DNA from: an uncultured bacterium
GTDB taxonomy: Bacteria > Armatimonadota > Zipacnadia > Zipacnadales > Zipacnadaceae
Reading direction: 5' to 3'
NCBI GenBank assembly: GCA_937928475.1
Contig: CALFVE010000371.1
Location: 1 to 7,421, forward strand
DNA: 7,421 nucleotides
The position numbers and the translations under genes were made by a program. Shown here piece after piece: positions 1 through 6,531 of this stretch (positions are counted from its first letter, which is position 1; every line of letters begins with the position of its first letter). A model generated the notes under the pieces. It saw only the letters and a list, made by a program, of their open reading frames with translations, made no database searches and was not told the DNA's origin.

Positions 1-1677
1 GATGGCCTTCTCCGACATCCACTCCGGCGCGGCCCCCGCCACGGGCAGGTCGGAGATATCCTGCCCCAGGCCTCCCTCGGTCAGGATGTTGCAGCACGCG
101 ATGAGGATGCGGCTATTGTCCACGCAGGAGCCGACATGCAGCACCGGCGGTATGCCCACCGCCTCGCAGACCTCGCGCAGGCCGCGGCCGGCCTTGGCCA
201 GAGCCGCCTCCGGTTGCAGCAGTCCGGCCCGCGCCGAGGCCAGAGCGGAGCAGCCGGTGGCGACCACCAGCACATCGTTGGCAATCAGTTCCTCGGTCAG
301 CCCGACGTGGCAGGCGCCCTGCGTGAGTTCGGGGTTCTCGCAGCCCACCACCCCCGCCACGCCGCGGATGCGTCCCTCGATGATAGCGTTGTTCAGGGGC
401 CGATAGGAGGGCCGGAAGCGGCCGCCCAGCAGCCGGTAGACATATTCGGCGGTGAACCCGCCGATGAGGTCCACCACCTCTTTGGGAATCCGCACTCGCT
501 CCGGTTTGCGGTTGGGGAAGTTGTCCACGCCCCGCGCCACAATCTCCTTCGCAGCCTTTAGCGCCCGTTCCTCGCTGAACTCCACATGCTCCACGCCCGG
601 CATCTTGGCCTTGGGCGAGGTGGTGAGGAGTTTGGTGTGGAAGCACGGGGCCAGTTCGGCCAGAGCAGGCATGCAGCACTGCACGTCTACTATCATCGCT
701 TCCACTGCCCCGGTGAGCAGGGCAAGTTCCTGGTGCAGGAAACTGCCGGCGGAGGGGATGCCTTGGCGCATGAGAATCTCGTTGCCCGTGCAGCAGATAC
801 CGGCCAGGTTGATTCCCTTGGCCCCCACCTGCTGGGCGCGCGAGAGCATCTCGGGCGAGCGGGCTGCCTCCACGATCATCTCCGAGAGCACCGGCTCGTG
901 TCCGTGCACCACGATGTTAACCTGGTCCTCCTTGAGCACCCCCAGATTGGTCTGAGTGCGGATCGGCTCCGGGGAGCCGAAGAGCACGTCCTGCAGATCG
1001 GTGGCAATCATCGAGCCGCCCCAGCCGTCGGCCAGCGAGGCGCGCATCCCCTGCAGGAGCAGGTTGCGGTAGTCGGCGTCCACCCCCATCGTGCTCTGGT
1101 GCATGATCTGCACGATCTCGCGGTCAATGCCCCGGGGCACCAGCCCCAGCCGGCGCCACAGGGCCTGGCGCGCCTCGGGCGCCCGCTGGGTCATGGTCAA
1201 TTCGCCCTCTTGGCGGCCGAACTCCTCGAGAGCGCGATGGGCCAGATCGGCGGCCACCTCCTTGACCGGGCGGCCGTCACTTTTCACGCCAAACTCGGTG
1301 GCCAGGCGGCGCAGTTTAGCCTCATCTTTGATCTGGAAGTCCGCCTGGGGATCGGTAGCCGCCAGCAGGAGCGCGTGAGCAACATCCCGGCCGTGGTCCG
1401 AGTGTGCCGCGGCGCCTGCCGCGATCATGCGCACCAGGTTGCGGGCGACAATCACGTCGGCATTGGCGCCGCACACTCCCACCTGCGGCCCCTCTCCGAA
1501 GGGGTCCAGGCGACAGGGGCCCATGTGGCAGATACGACAACACAGCCCCAGTTGGCCAAAGCCGCACTGGGGCTGCATCAACTCATAGCGATCCCACGAG
1601 AGCCTAATTCTCTCCTGCTGCGCTCGGGAGATCATTGCGCAACTGGCTTGGTCAATCGAGCGGTCTGATGCTGGCAT
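1..1677 (-). CDS. cooS: Anaerobic Ni-Fe carbon monoxide dehydrogenase, catalytic subunit (3' end beyond window)
   Basis: This enzyme interconverts CO and CO2 at a Ni-Fe-S C-cluster in the cytoplasm and passes electrons through B- and D-clusters. The window holds the first 559 codons of what is normally about a 630-residue protein; the 3' end lies beyond the left edge. Cysteines C38, C46, C47, C50, C55 and C69 have exactly the spacing of the D- and B-cluster ligands of Carboxydothermus CODH-II. C-cluster ligands are visible as H260 (GHEP), C296 (GICCTGNE), C334 (DVQCC), C446 (VGCENP), C476 (ATGC) and C518 (VGSC). The catalytic lysine is K557 in MSEKA, just before the edge. Relative to CODH-II there is a 2-residue insertion between H260 and C296 and about 8 residues fewer between C476 and C518. 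The start is fixed by GGAGGT five bases upstream of ATG. No cooF, cooC or acs gene is visible. Confidence 0.95.
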   Translation of the reverse strand, partial: MPASDRSIDQASCAMISRAQQERIRLSWDRYELMQPQCGFGQLGLCCRICHMGPCRLDPFGEGPQVGVCGANADVIVARNLVRMIAAGAAAHSDHGRDVAHALLLAATDPQADFQIKDEAKLRRLATEFGVKSDGRPVKEVAADLAHRALEEFGRQEGELTMTQRAPEARQALWRRLGLVPRGIDREIVQIMHQSTMGVDADYRNLLLQGMRASLADGWGGSMIATDLQDVLFGSPEPIRTQTNLGVLKEDQVNIVVHGHEPVLSEMIVEAARSPEMLSRAQQVGAKGINLAGICCTGNEILMRQGIPSAGSFLHQELALLTGAVEAMIVDVQCCMPALAELAPCFHTKLLTTSPKAKMPGVEHVEFSEERALKAAKEIVARGVDNFPNRKPERVRIPKEVVDLIGGFTAEYVYRLLGGRFRPSYRPLNNAIIEGRIRGVAGVVGCENPELTQGACHVGLTEELIANDVLVVATGCSALASARAGLLQPEAALAKAGRGLREVCEAVGIPPVLHVGSCVDNSRILIACCNILTEGGLGQDISDLPVAGAAPEWMSEKAI

Positions 1678-1682
1678 CAGAG

Positions 1683-1688
1683 ACCTCC
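1683..1688 (-). promoter_or_regulatory. Shine-Dalgarno site of cooS
   Basis: On the minus strand this reads GGAGGT, with five bases to the ATG at 1677. It fixes the cooS start and leaves 476 bp of untranslated DNA between this gene and the upstream regulator gene. Confidence 0.75.
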
Positions 1689-1989
1689 GGTTGGCGAACT
1701 AGTTTGCTTTGGCCCATCGCTTTCCACACGCCAAGGCGCCCGGACAGACACCATGCGTGGAGAATCGTGCACCGCCCAGCGCCGGGCTATTGCCTCTGCT
1801 TCTCAGCCCACCGAGACGCAGCCCCGGCCGCCAGGGGGACCTGGCTGCTACCTGCGCTTGCCATGCACACCGAGAGAGGCCAGGGGAGCCGGGATAATCA
1901 GGGAACGAGTGCCTACCTGGACACAATTTGATTCCGAGGCGAACCTGTGGCTGGCGTTTCTCTCCTTAACGCATATGTGGACGAAACCG

Positions 1990-2014
1990 CTACCAGGTAG
2001 TTCGCCTCCGCGAA
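1990..2014. repeat. Two adjacent short palindromes upstream of cooS
   Basis: The plus strand reads CTACC-A-GGTAG (1990-2000, 5-bp arms) followed directly by TTCGC-CTCC-GCGAA (2001-2014, 5-bp arms, 4-base loop). An 8-base copy, CTACCTGG at 1913-1920, is the reverse complement of 1993-2000. They could be operator half-sites or small RNA hairpins. The second overlaps the recurring motif at 2000-2033. Confidence 0.4.
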
Positions 2015-2033
2015 GCCGGATTCCTCCTGCCCC
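2000..2033 (-). repeat. Recurring intergenic motif, copy A (GGGGCAGGA-N18-GGCGAAC)
   Basis: Read on the minus strand, this begins GGGGCAGGA and ends GGCGAAC after an 18-base spacer that carries half of a small hairpin. A second copy with the same ends lies in the other regulator-flanking spacer (2753-2783). It sits 121 bases downstream of the regulator stop codon. The function is unknown; it may be a REP-like dispersed element or a transcript-end structure. Confidence 0.4.
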
Positions 2034-2082
2034 TCGCAAATTTTCACGCTGCGGGGAGCTTCTTCCAGAGGGGCAGCCCAAA

Positions 2083-2125
2083 GCCCAGGGGGACCGGGAA
2101 GAGAGCGCGGGGGGAAAGCCTGGGC
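2083..2125 (-). terminator. Weak candidate hairpin downstream of the regulator gene
   Basis: On the minus strand GCCCAGG (2125-2119) can pair with CCTGGGC (2089-2083) across a loop of about 29 bases, followed by TTTGGGC. The arms are only 7 bp, the loop is long and the following T run is three bases, so this is a weak terminator candidate for the regulator transcript. Confidence 0.2.
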
Positions 2126-2153
2126 GACGTGGGGCGCTGGGGCCTATAGCCCG

Positions 2154-2555
2154 TCACGCCTCTTCTTTCGGTGGCAGGGCCATTAGGCACTGGAAGAAGC
2201 GACAATCGCCGCATATCTCTCTCTTCTGTCGCCAGTCCCGGACCCGCTTACCTTGGCAGAGCGTGCCGGTCAAGAACCAGCAGAGGTGACCCTGCCGCGA
2301 GAGGTAGGCGACACAGCGGTCGCGCCGCTCCGGTGGGCAGTCGCAGAATTCCCAGCAAGAGAAGTCACCCAGGGCGGCGCCGTGGCGGTGAGCGGTGTAC
2401 AAGAGGAGTGCCATGTTCACCAGAGCCGGGCTAGGCTTGCGCCATCCCTGCTCGCAACTCTGGATGGTGCGCACTGAAAAGCCGACCAGGGCCGCGAACT
2501 CAGACTGGCTCAGCCCGAGGGCGGCCCGTATAGCCTTGAGGTCTGTTATCTCCAT
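2154..2555 (-). CDS. XRE-type helix-turn-helix regulator with C-terminal two-CW cysteine domain
   Basis: This is a 133-residue putative DNA-binding regulator. Residues 5-55 form an XRE/Cro-type helix-turn-helix (LKAIRAALGLSQSEFAALVG, then SVRTIQSCEQGWRKPSP). The C-terminal half is rich in cysteine: C67-W68, C71, C73, C81, C92-W93, C100, C115, C118 and C123. The two Cys-Trp pairs, the GTLC and the closing CGDCRFFQC match what is called a two-CW domain, a small Cys-rich module I believe may bind metal or an Fe-S cluster, though this is unproven. The start is set by GGAGGT six bases before ATG. An in-frame extension upstream looks like spacer. The gene lies 250 bp after ccsA and 476 bp before cooS, so it could control either; regulation of CO dehydrogenase by redox or metal state is inference only. 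Confidence 0.85.
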   Translation of the reverse strand: MEITDLKAIRAALGLSQSEFAALVGFSVRTIQSCEQGWRKPSPALVNMALLLYTAHRHGAALGDFSCWEFCDCPPERRDRCVAYLSRQGHLCWFLTGTLCQGKRVRDWRQKREICGDCRFFQCLMALPPKEEA

Positions 2556-2723
2556 CGCGCAACCTCCCTCCGATACTGGGGGACACAAGCGGCTGCTGAC
2601 CATGCCCGAACCAAGCGCAGGTACGGGATGTCCCGGCGGTTCCCGGTGGAGACGGCTGGGGGGAGGGAGGTTCCGCCGTGGGCCGCGGAATACTCGCCCA
2701 CCCGCGCCGCTCGTCGCGCAGTA

Positions 2724-2762
2724 AGGCGCGAACCTGACGCCCGCGCCGTCTGGTTCGCGCCT
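2724..2762 (-). terminator. Strong stem-loop downstream of ccsA
   Basis: AGGCGCGAACC (2724-2734) and GGTTCGCGCCT (2752-2762) are perfect 11-bp inverted repeats. After one T-T mismatch the stem continues with GACG/CGTC around a 7-base loop, giving a 16-position stem. It begins 44 bases after the ccsA stop codon. The minus-strand sequence that follows is TTACTGCG, without a T run. It is therefore either a terminator of atypical form, a 3' RNA-stabilising hairpin, or part of the recurring element that overlaps it. Confidence 0.5.
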
Positions 2763-2783
2763 CCCGCCGTCAGTTCCTGCCCC
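2753..2783 (-). repeat. Recurring intergenic motif, copy B (GGGGCAGGA-N13-GGCGCGAAC)
   Basis: The minus strand starts GGGGCAGGA and ends GGCGCGAAC with a 13-base spacer, closely resembling copy A at 2000-2033. It begins 22 bases after the ccsA stop codon and its right part forms one arm of the 2724-2762 stem-loop. Both copies follow a gene on the same strand. Confidence 0.4.
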
Positions 2784-2805
2784 CGCGCAGACGGGCCGCA
2801 AACCT

Positions 2806-3774
2806 TCAGACGGAGGCCCGGGGCTCACCAGGCGCAGCCAGCCGGCGCTTGACGAAGTACATCACTGCGGTGGCGCAGGAGAGTGCGAGCGCCCCGTAGG
2901 CGACGACGGCGACAGAGACGTGCACGTGCAGCCAGAACCGGTTCTGCAGCGCTGGCATCAGGGGCGCGCTGTCCTTGGAGGGGAAGAAGAGATATGCGTA
3001 CATGCTCAGCACCAGGATTACAGGCAGCACAAAGGCCCCCAGAGCCCGGCTCCGCAGCACCTTCTCCGCCACCAGGTAGGCCGCCGCGACGCCCCACACG
3101 AAACACAGCGCGAAGTCATATCCGCTGGTCAAGGGAAGCCGGCCCAGCCGATAGGTCCGGGAGGCGAGGATCCCTGTCAGCAGCAGGAAACCTGCCCAGG
3201 CGAGGCTAGTGGCGATCCTCCCTGCAGTGGCGTTGCGGGAGACCGTGAAGCCCAAGTAACCCAGGGCAGCGAGGAGGTAGGCGATCATGAAGGCCTTGGT
3301 CAAGGCCGCCTCGCTGCCCGGAACGCCACGGAAGCCGCCCAGCAGCAGGTGGCCGTCCTCCCGGACCAGTTGTCCCCCGTAGGAATGAAGTCCGGGCAGC
3401 AGATTGACCCCCGCATAACAGAACAGGATGGCCAAGAAGCCGAGCACGGCGAAGGCCGCAGCCGGGCCACCCTGCCAGCCGCGTCGCACCCGCCCATGCA
3501 GGTACGCAGCGTAGACCAACCACGCCACTAGGGAGGCTGTTTCCTTGGGGTCCCACCCCCACCAACGACCCCAGGCCGCCTGCGCCCAGGTGGAGCCGGT
3601 AATGATGGTCAGAGTCAGCAAGGGGAAGCCAAAAGAGATGATTCGGCACGTCAGTCGGTCGAGGGTCTCGAGACCGGGCAGACGGTCCGCCAGAAAGGAG
3701 CCCGGACTCGTCCGCTCGGCTCCCGGGCTCTCCGCATTAGTGGCTGCTTGCGCCCGGTTACTTGACATCTTCAT
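2806..3774 (-). CDS. CcsA/ResC-type cytochrome c synthetase subunit with circularly permuted domain order
   Basis: CcsA/ResC carries heme across the membrane and, with ResB, attaches it to CXXCH cytochromes. This 322-residue protein has about eight membrane segments (near 44-63, 79-95, 105-127, 158-178, 187-205, 219-238, 246-264, 286-308). The WWD loop (W68 to E78, ending WGWDPKE), the membrane histidine H93 and the GLHSYG histidine H130 come first. Residues 158-312, including RLPLTSGYDF, LMPALQ and the WLHVHVSV histidine (H285, or H283), come last. In known CcsA the order is the reverse. Old termini are joined by a linker at about 136-157; new termini fall in a cytoplasmic loop (FVKRRL / LETLDRLTCR). 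Positive residues flank the predicted cytoplasmic loops, so the topology is consistent. The gene overlaps resB by 17 bp. ATG at 3774 has AAGGA four bases upstream; ATG at 3768 (10 bases) is an alternative start. Confidence 0.88.
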   Translation of the reverse strand: MKMSSNRAQAATNAESPGAERTSPGSFLADRLPGLETLDRLTCRIISFGFPLLTLTIITGSTWAQAAWGRWWGWDPKETASLVAWLVYAAYLHGRVRRGWQGGPAAAFAVLGFLAILFCYAGVNLLPGLHSYGGQLVREDGHLLLGGFRGVPGSEAALTKAFMIAYLLAALGYLGFTVSRNATAGRIATSLAWAGFLLLTGILASRTYRLGRLPLTSGYDFALCFVWGVAAAYLVAEKVLRSRALGAFVLPVILVLSMYAYLFFPSKDSAPLMPALQNRFWLHVHVSVAVVAYGALALSCATAVMYFVKRRLAAPGEPRASV

Positions 3775-5338
3775 CTCTTCCTTTCGAACCGCCCTTGCCT
3801 TCTCCGGCCGACGGGGGAGGCAACTGCTCGAGAATCTGCGCGATCACGGGGTAAGTCCTAGCCTGCCACTTCTCTTCGCCGGCGCCGCCTTTCTCGAAGG
3901 CGGCCATGGTGACCCGGGCGCCGCTCCCGCTCGGCGCCACCGCCGCTACGAGGCTGTGTGGTTTGAAGTAGAAGGTGGCCATGAGACCCACGGCCAGGCC
4001 TAGAAAGCCCAGCCAGACCAGCGGCACGCCGAAGTCGCGGCGGGCGTTCAGACCGCTGTAGTAGCGCACCGTCAGCAACTCGATCTGGTAATCCCCCACC
4101 TTGACCGGCTTTGCTAGTTTGAGCCAGCCGGCGTCGTGGAACGAATGGTCGCCGCCTCTGTTGAACCCGGTGACCAGCGTGATCTGGGCCGCCGGATGGG
4201 CGGGCGCTGCCCACCGGGTCCCCACCACCTCCCCGTCCTTCTCCTCAGCATCGGGCGTGAAGCCCTTGGCGACCACCGCCGTCTGCCGGTCGGCCGTGAA
4301 CTGCACCGCCGCGGCCGGGGGAACCTCATACAGGGGAGCGTGATGCTCGGGGCATTCTGCTGTCTGCACCGGGAAGCGCAGCACCTCCGGCTCCCCTCGG
4401 GGAGGTGTGACCTTGACGCTGAAGCCCCCGATCCCCCAGGAAGATTGGTAGAATCGGATGTGCCGATAGGAGAGGGGATAGTTCACCAGCACCACCTGCC
4501 GCTTGACTTCGCGCTCTCCCTCCAACACGGAGACATCACTCTTGTACGCCTTGACGGTGGTGTTGTCGGGGTAGTATTCCAGCGCGAAGGAGTTCAATCG
4601 CAGCGAGAAGTCGAAGTCGCCGCGTGCGTCGGTGTAGGTATCCCCCTCGGTTATCTGAATCATCTTGTCCAGGGCGAGGCCGGGCCACACGCCCAGCAGC
4701 GCTCCCAGCGCAATCGCGAATATGGCGAGGTGGCTGAAGACGATGCCGTAGCCAGCCCAGCGGTACTTGCGGCCTACGGTCCACAGCGCCCCCGACTCGT
4801 CCGAGGTGGCCTCCACCCGGTAGTGACGGCGGCGGAGGGCGCCTACCAACTCGTCCCCAACCATCTGCGGCGGGCCGCTCAAGGTCGCGGTTACGCGCGG
4901 GGACCGCTCTTCCCCCAGTCGGCGCTGTAGCAGGCTCAGCGAGGGCCCCCCCGCCAGCGCCCGCCCCAAGCGCCAGATGCGCCGGGCGCAGGCGCCGGCG
5001 CTGACGATTAGCAGCGCCAGCAGGAGCAGATACCAGGTGGAACTGAACACATGGTGGAGGCCGGCCTTGATCACCAGAGCGCCCAGCAGCAACCCATACT
5101 TTTCTAGATATGCCTGGGGCGCGGCTCCCTGGGGCACCAGGATCCCGACCAGGTTGGCCAGGGCCAGGGCCACCAACAGGTAGACAGTGGTCTGCGTTGA
5201 CTGGAGGCTGCGCCAGGCGGCCGCCAGTATGTCGCCCATACCGATCTCAACCTTAGTTTGCTTTTTCTCTAGGGATAGCACGACGCCCCGGGCCGGCCCG
5301 TACCGCCAGCCCGCACTCCTCGCCGTCAACTGGTGCAT
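3758..5338 (-). CDS. resB: ResB/Ccs1-type cytochrome c biogenesis protein
   Basis: This is the partner of CcsA in System II cytochrome c maturation, with a large periplasmic domain that presents apocytochrome to heme. The 526-residue product has a cytoplasmic N-terminus, membrane segments near 50-70, 98-116 and 194-218 (the last with the conserved FSHL histidine, H203), a periplasmic domain at about 219-435 with the typical FYQSSWGIGGFSV stretch, and a final membrane segment at 436-457 preceded by SGLNARRDFGVPLVW, a family hallmark. A cytoplasmic tail of about 68 residues follows. The periplasmic domain holds an odd CPEHH (329-333). I chose the ATG at 5338 because GGAAGG lies seven bases upstream. 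ATG at 5239 would remove 33 residues and has only weak ribosome-binding sequence. It follows the cytochrome lipoprotein gene by 78 bp and overlaps ccsA, supporting one transcription unit. Confidence 0.93.
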   Translation of the reverse strand: MHQLTARSAGWRYGPARGVVLSLEKKQTKVEIGMGDILAAAWRSLQSTQTTVYLLVALALANLVGILVPQGAAPQAYLEKYGLLLGALVIKAGLHHVFSSTWYLLLLALLIVSAGACARRIWRLGRALAGGPSLSLLQRRLGEERSPRVTATLSGPPQMVGDELVGALRRRHYRVEATSDESGALWTVGRKYRWAGYGIVFSHLAIFAIALGALLGVWPGLALDKMIQITEGDTYTDARGDFDFSLRLNSFALEYYPDNTTVKAYKSDVSVLEGEREVKRQVVLVNYPLSYRHIRFYQSSWGIGGFSVKVTPPRGEPEVLRFPVQTAECPEHHAPLYEVPPAAAVQFTADRQTAVVAKGFTPDAEEKDGEVVGTRWAAPAHPAAQITLVTGFNRGGDHSFHDAGWLKLAKPVKVGDYQIELLTVRYYSGLNARRDFGVPLVWLGFLGLAVGLMATFYFKPHSLVAAVAPSGSGARVTMAAFEKGGAGEEKWQARTYPVIAQILEQLPPPSAGEGKGGSKGRDEDVK

Positions 5339-5345
5339 CCTTCAG

Positions 5346-5351
5346 CCTTCC
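5346..5351 (-). promoter_or_regulatory. Shine-Dalgarno site deciding the resB start
   Basis: The minus strand reads GGAAGG, seven bases before ATG at 5338. The next in-frame ATG (5239) has no comparable site, so the longer resB product is preferred. Confidence 0.5.
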
Positions 5352-5416
5352 CTGGCCGCCCCCGGCGCCGGAACCCCTGGGGAATCGCACCACGCCGCCC
5401 CCTCGGAGCGCGTCGC

Positions 5417-6457
5417 TCACCGCGAGAGGCGATCTTTCGCGTCCTCAATGAGCCTCTCCGCGAAGGGCGGATTGTGGATGGCGCGCCCGGCCAGGACGTA
5501 CTCGTAGTTCCAGCGCGCCGCCTTGTACCGCCGGACGTAGCGGTTGTCCGGGTAGGCGTTGGTGGTCAGATCAATGCTGTGAGCAGCCGCGTATGCCGCC
5601 AGCAGGCCCCCGCCGGCCGCCTCGTCGGGCCGCGTCGGATCGTCCGGGTCGGCCCCACCCAGTTCGATCAGCGCCGCGTTGATCTCTTCCTCGAACTCTT
5701 CGAACTCCGCCTTGGCCCGCAGATCGCTGCCGTGGCAGTGCGCGCAGGTGCCCAGGTCCGGCAGCAGCGCCTTCTCTCCGTGGTCCACCGGGCCGCCCCC
5801 CGCCTGCTCCAGCGAGATGCTAGTGGGGTCAGGGTTGAGGTGACAGGTGACGCAGGTGTTCTCCACGAAGCGATGCGGCCCTGGCATGTCGGCCAGGTTC
5901 CAGCCCAGTTTGCCGAGCAGGAAGGATGCCTGCGGATGATGCACTACCACCTGGCCGGGGGCGGTATTGCGCAGCATTAGGTCTGTGGTGGCCCCGACCG
6001 GTCCCCGCAATTGCTTGTACCGGGGCACGTGGCAGTCCCAGCAGGTCGTCTCCGCATTGGGCGTGCGAGTGATGTTCGCGCGGGAAGGAGCGTCCGCATG
6101 GGCGCTCCCGGGGGCGTGACATTCCTCGCATCCGATGCCCTCCAACTGGGGAGTGGTGCCGTCGGGATTGTATCCGGAGGGCTCGCCGAAGCCTGTGGTG
6201 TGACAGGGCGCACAGGCCCCGCCGAATCCACCGATCAGGTCTCGCCCATGGGCAGTGCGGAAGTTCAGGCCGTGTGCCTGCGACGAGAAGGCGGCGTCAA
6301 TCTCGCTGTGGCACACGGCACAAGCCGCCCGCCCTAGGAAGTTCGCCGCCGCCACCACCGCCGGCGCGTTGAAGGTGCTGCCGCCCCCACAGCCCGCCAG
6401 CACCACCGGCAGCACTGTGCCCACCACCACTGCTACCAGAATCAGCCGTTTCTGCAT
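5417..6457 (-). CDS. Hexaheme c-type cytochrome lipoprotein
   Basis: This is a predicted 346-residue exported electron-transfer protein. Residues 1-22 form a lipoprotein signal peptide (MQKRLILVAVVV... ending LAG) before the lipid-carrying cysteine C23. Six CXXCH heme sites follow at 46 (CAVCH), 82 (CAPCH), 110 (CEECH), 139 (CWDCH), 202 (CVTCH) and 238 (CAHCH). The GIGCEECHAPGSAH block places it in the cytochrome c554-like multiheme group and resembles the upstream gene's GTGCEACHGPGSAH. The heme-free C-terminal part begins with an acidic stretch (EFEEFEEE) and ends with WNYEYVLAGRAIHNPPFAERL, a tail seen in other multiheme cytochromes. ATG at 6457 has GGAGG at an ideal 8-base distance, whereas ATG at 6463 is only two bases from it. 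Location at an outward-facing membrane surface is inferred. The resB/ccsA products just downstream would mature it. Confidence 0.93.
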   Translation of the reverse strand: MQKRLILVAVVVGTVLPVVLAGCGGGSTFNAPAVVAAANFLGRAACAVCHSEIDAAFSSQAHGLNFRTAHGRDLIGGFGGACAPCHTTGFGEPSGYNPDGTTPQLEGIGCEECHAPGSAHADAPSRANITRTPNAETTCWDCHVPRYKQLRGPVGATTDLMLRNTAPGQVVVHHPQASFLLGKLGWNLADMPGPHRFVENTCVTCHLNPDPTSISLEQAGGGPVDHGEKALLPDLGTCAHCHGSDLRAKAEFEEFEEEINAALIELGGADPDDPTRPDEAAGGGLLAAYAAAHSIDLTTNAYPDNRYVRRYKAARWNYEYVLAGRAIHNPPFAERLIEDAKDRLSR

Positions 6458-6465
6458 GATCATCG

Positions 6466-6470
6466 CCTCC
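6466..6470 (-). promoter_or_regulatory. Shine-Dalgarno site deciding the cytochrome lipoprotein start
   Basis: GGAGG on the minus strand lies 8 bases before ATG at 6457 but only 2 bases before the in-frame ATG at 6463. This supports the second methionine as the true start and makes the signal peptide begin MQKRL. Confidence 0.65.
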
Positions 6471-6531
6471 AGGTTAGATGCTGTTGTCGGTCACTCTTGG
6501 TTCACCGCTGGTCCCCAAGGCTGGCCTAGGA

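Larger units (their letters stand above)
1678..2153. other. 476-bp non-coding leader between regulator gene and cooS
   Basis: No convincing gene is present. The longest minus-strand reading frame (2081-1848, 77 residues) lacks a recognisable domain and has the composition of translated GC-rich spacer. The stretch contains a weak 7-bp inverted repeat (2083-2089 / 2119-2125), one copy of a recurring intergenic motif (2000-2033), two adjacent small palindromes (1990-2000 and 2001-2014) and an 8-mer, GGACACAA at 1919-1926, that recurs just upstream of the regulator gene. I could not match the leader to a known riboswitch or pick a clear promoter. Its length leaves room for a cooS promoter, operators or a structured 5' leader. 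Confidence 0.5.
2556..2805. other. 250-bp spacer between ccsA and the regulator gene
   Basis: This very GC-rich spacer holds the stem-loop at 2724-2762, copy B of the recurring motif at 2753-2783, a GGACACAA 8-mer at 2581-2588 (26-33 bases upstream of the regulator start) and the regulator's Shine-Dalgarno. The regulator promoter should lie here, but I cannot pick out convincing -35 and -10 boxes. Confidence 0.45.

Noticed and set aside
586..1668. Long plus-strand open frame of 360 codons opposite cooS
   Set aside because: It is the antisense of a well-conserved cooS with all cluster ligands; the plus-strand product shows no family signature.
1848..2081. Minus-strand 77-codon reading frame in the cooS leader
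   Set aside because: No recognisable domain, no good ribosome-binding site, Arg/Gly/Pro-rich composition typical of translated GC-rich spacer.
2083..2153. Possible cobalamin, Moco or c-di-GMP riboswitch-like bases (CCGGGAAG, GGAAAGCC) in the cooS leader
   Set aside because: The bases do not assemble into any conserved riboswitch core that I could recall, on either strand.
2556..2828. In-frame 91-residue N-terminal extension of the regulator
   Set aside because: It overlaps the ccsA 3' end, is Pro/Gly/Arg-rich, spans the strong stem-loop, and the ATG at 2555 has an excellent GGAGGT six bases upstream.
2806..3774. Frameshift or two overlapping gene fragments explaining the odd CcsA order
   Set aside because: The frame is continuous over 322 codons with both halves complete and linked by a plausible linker; a frameshift cannot reverse domain order.
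4136..4930. Plus-strand open frame of 264 codons opposite resB
   Set aside because: Antisense shadow of resB in GC-rich DNA; His/Gly/Arg-rich product without domains.
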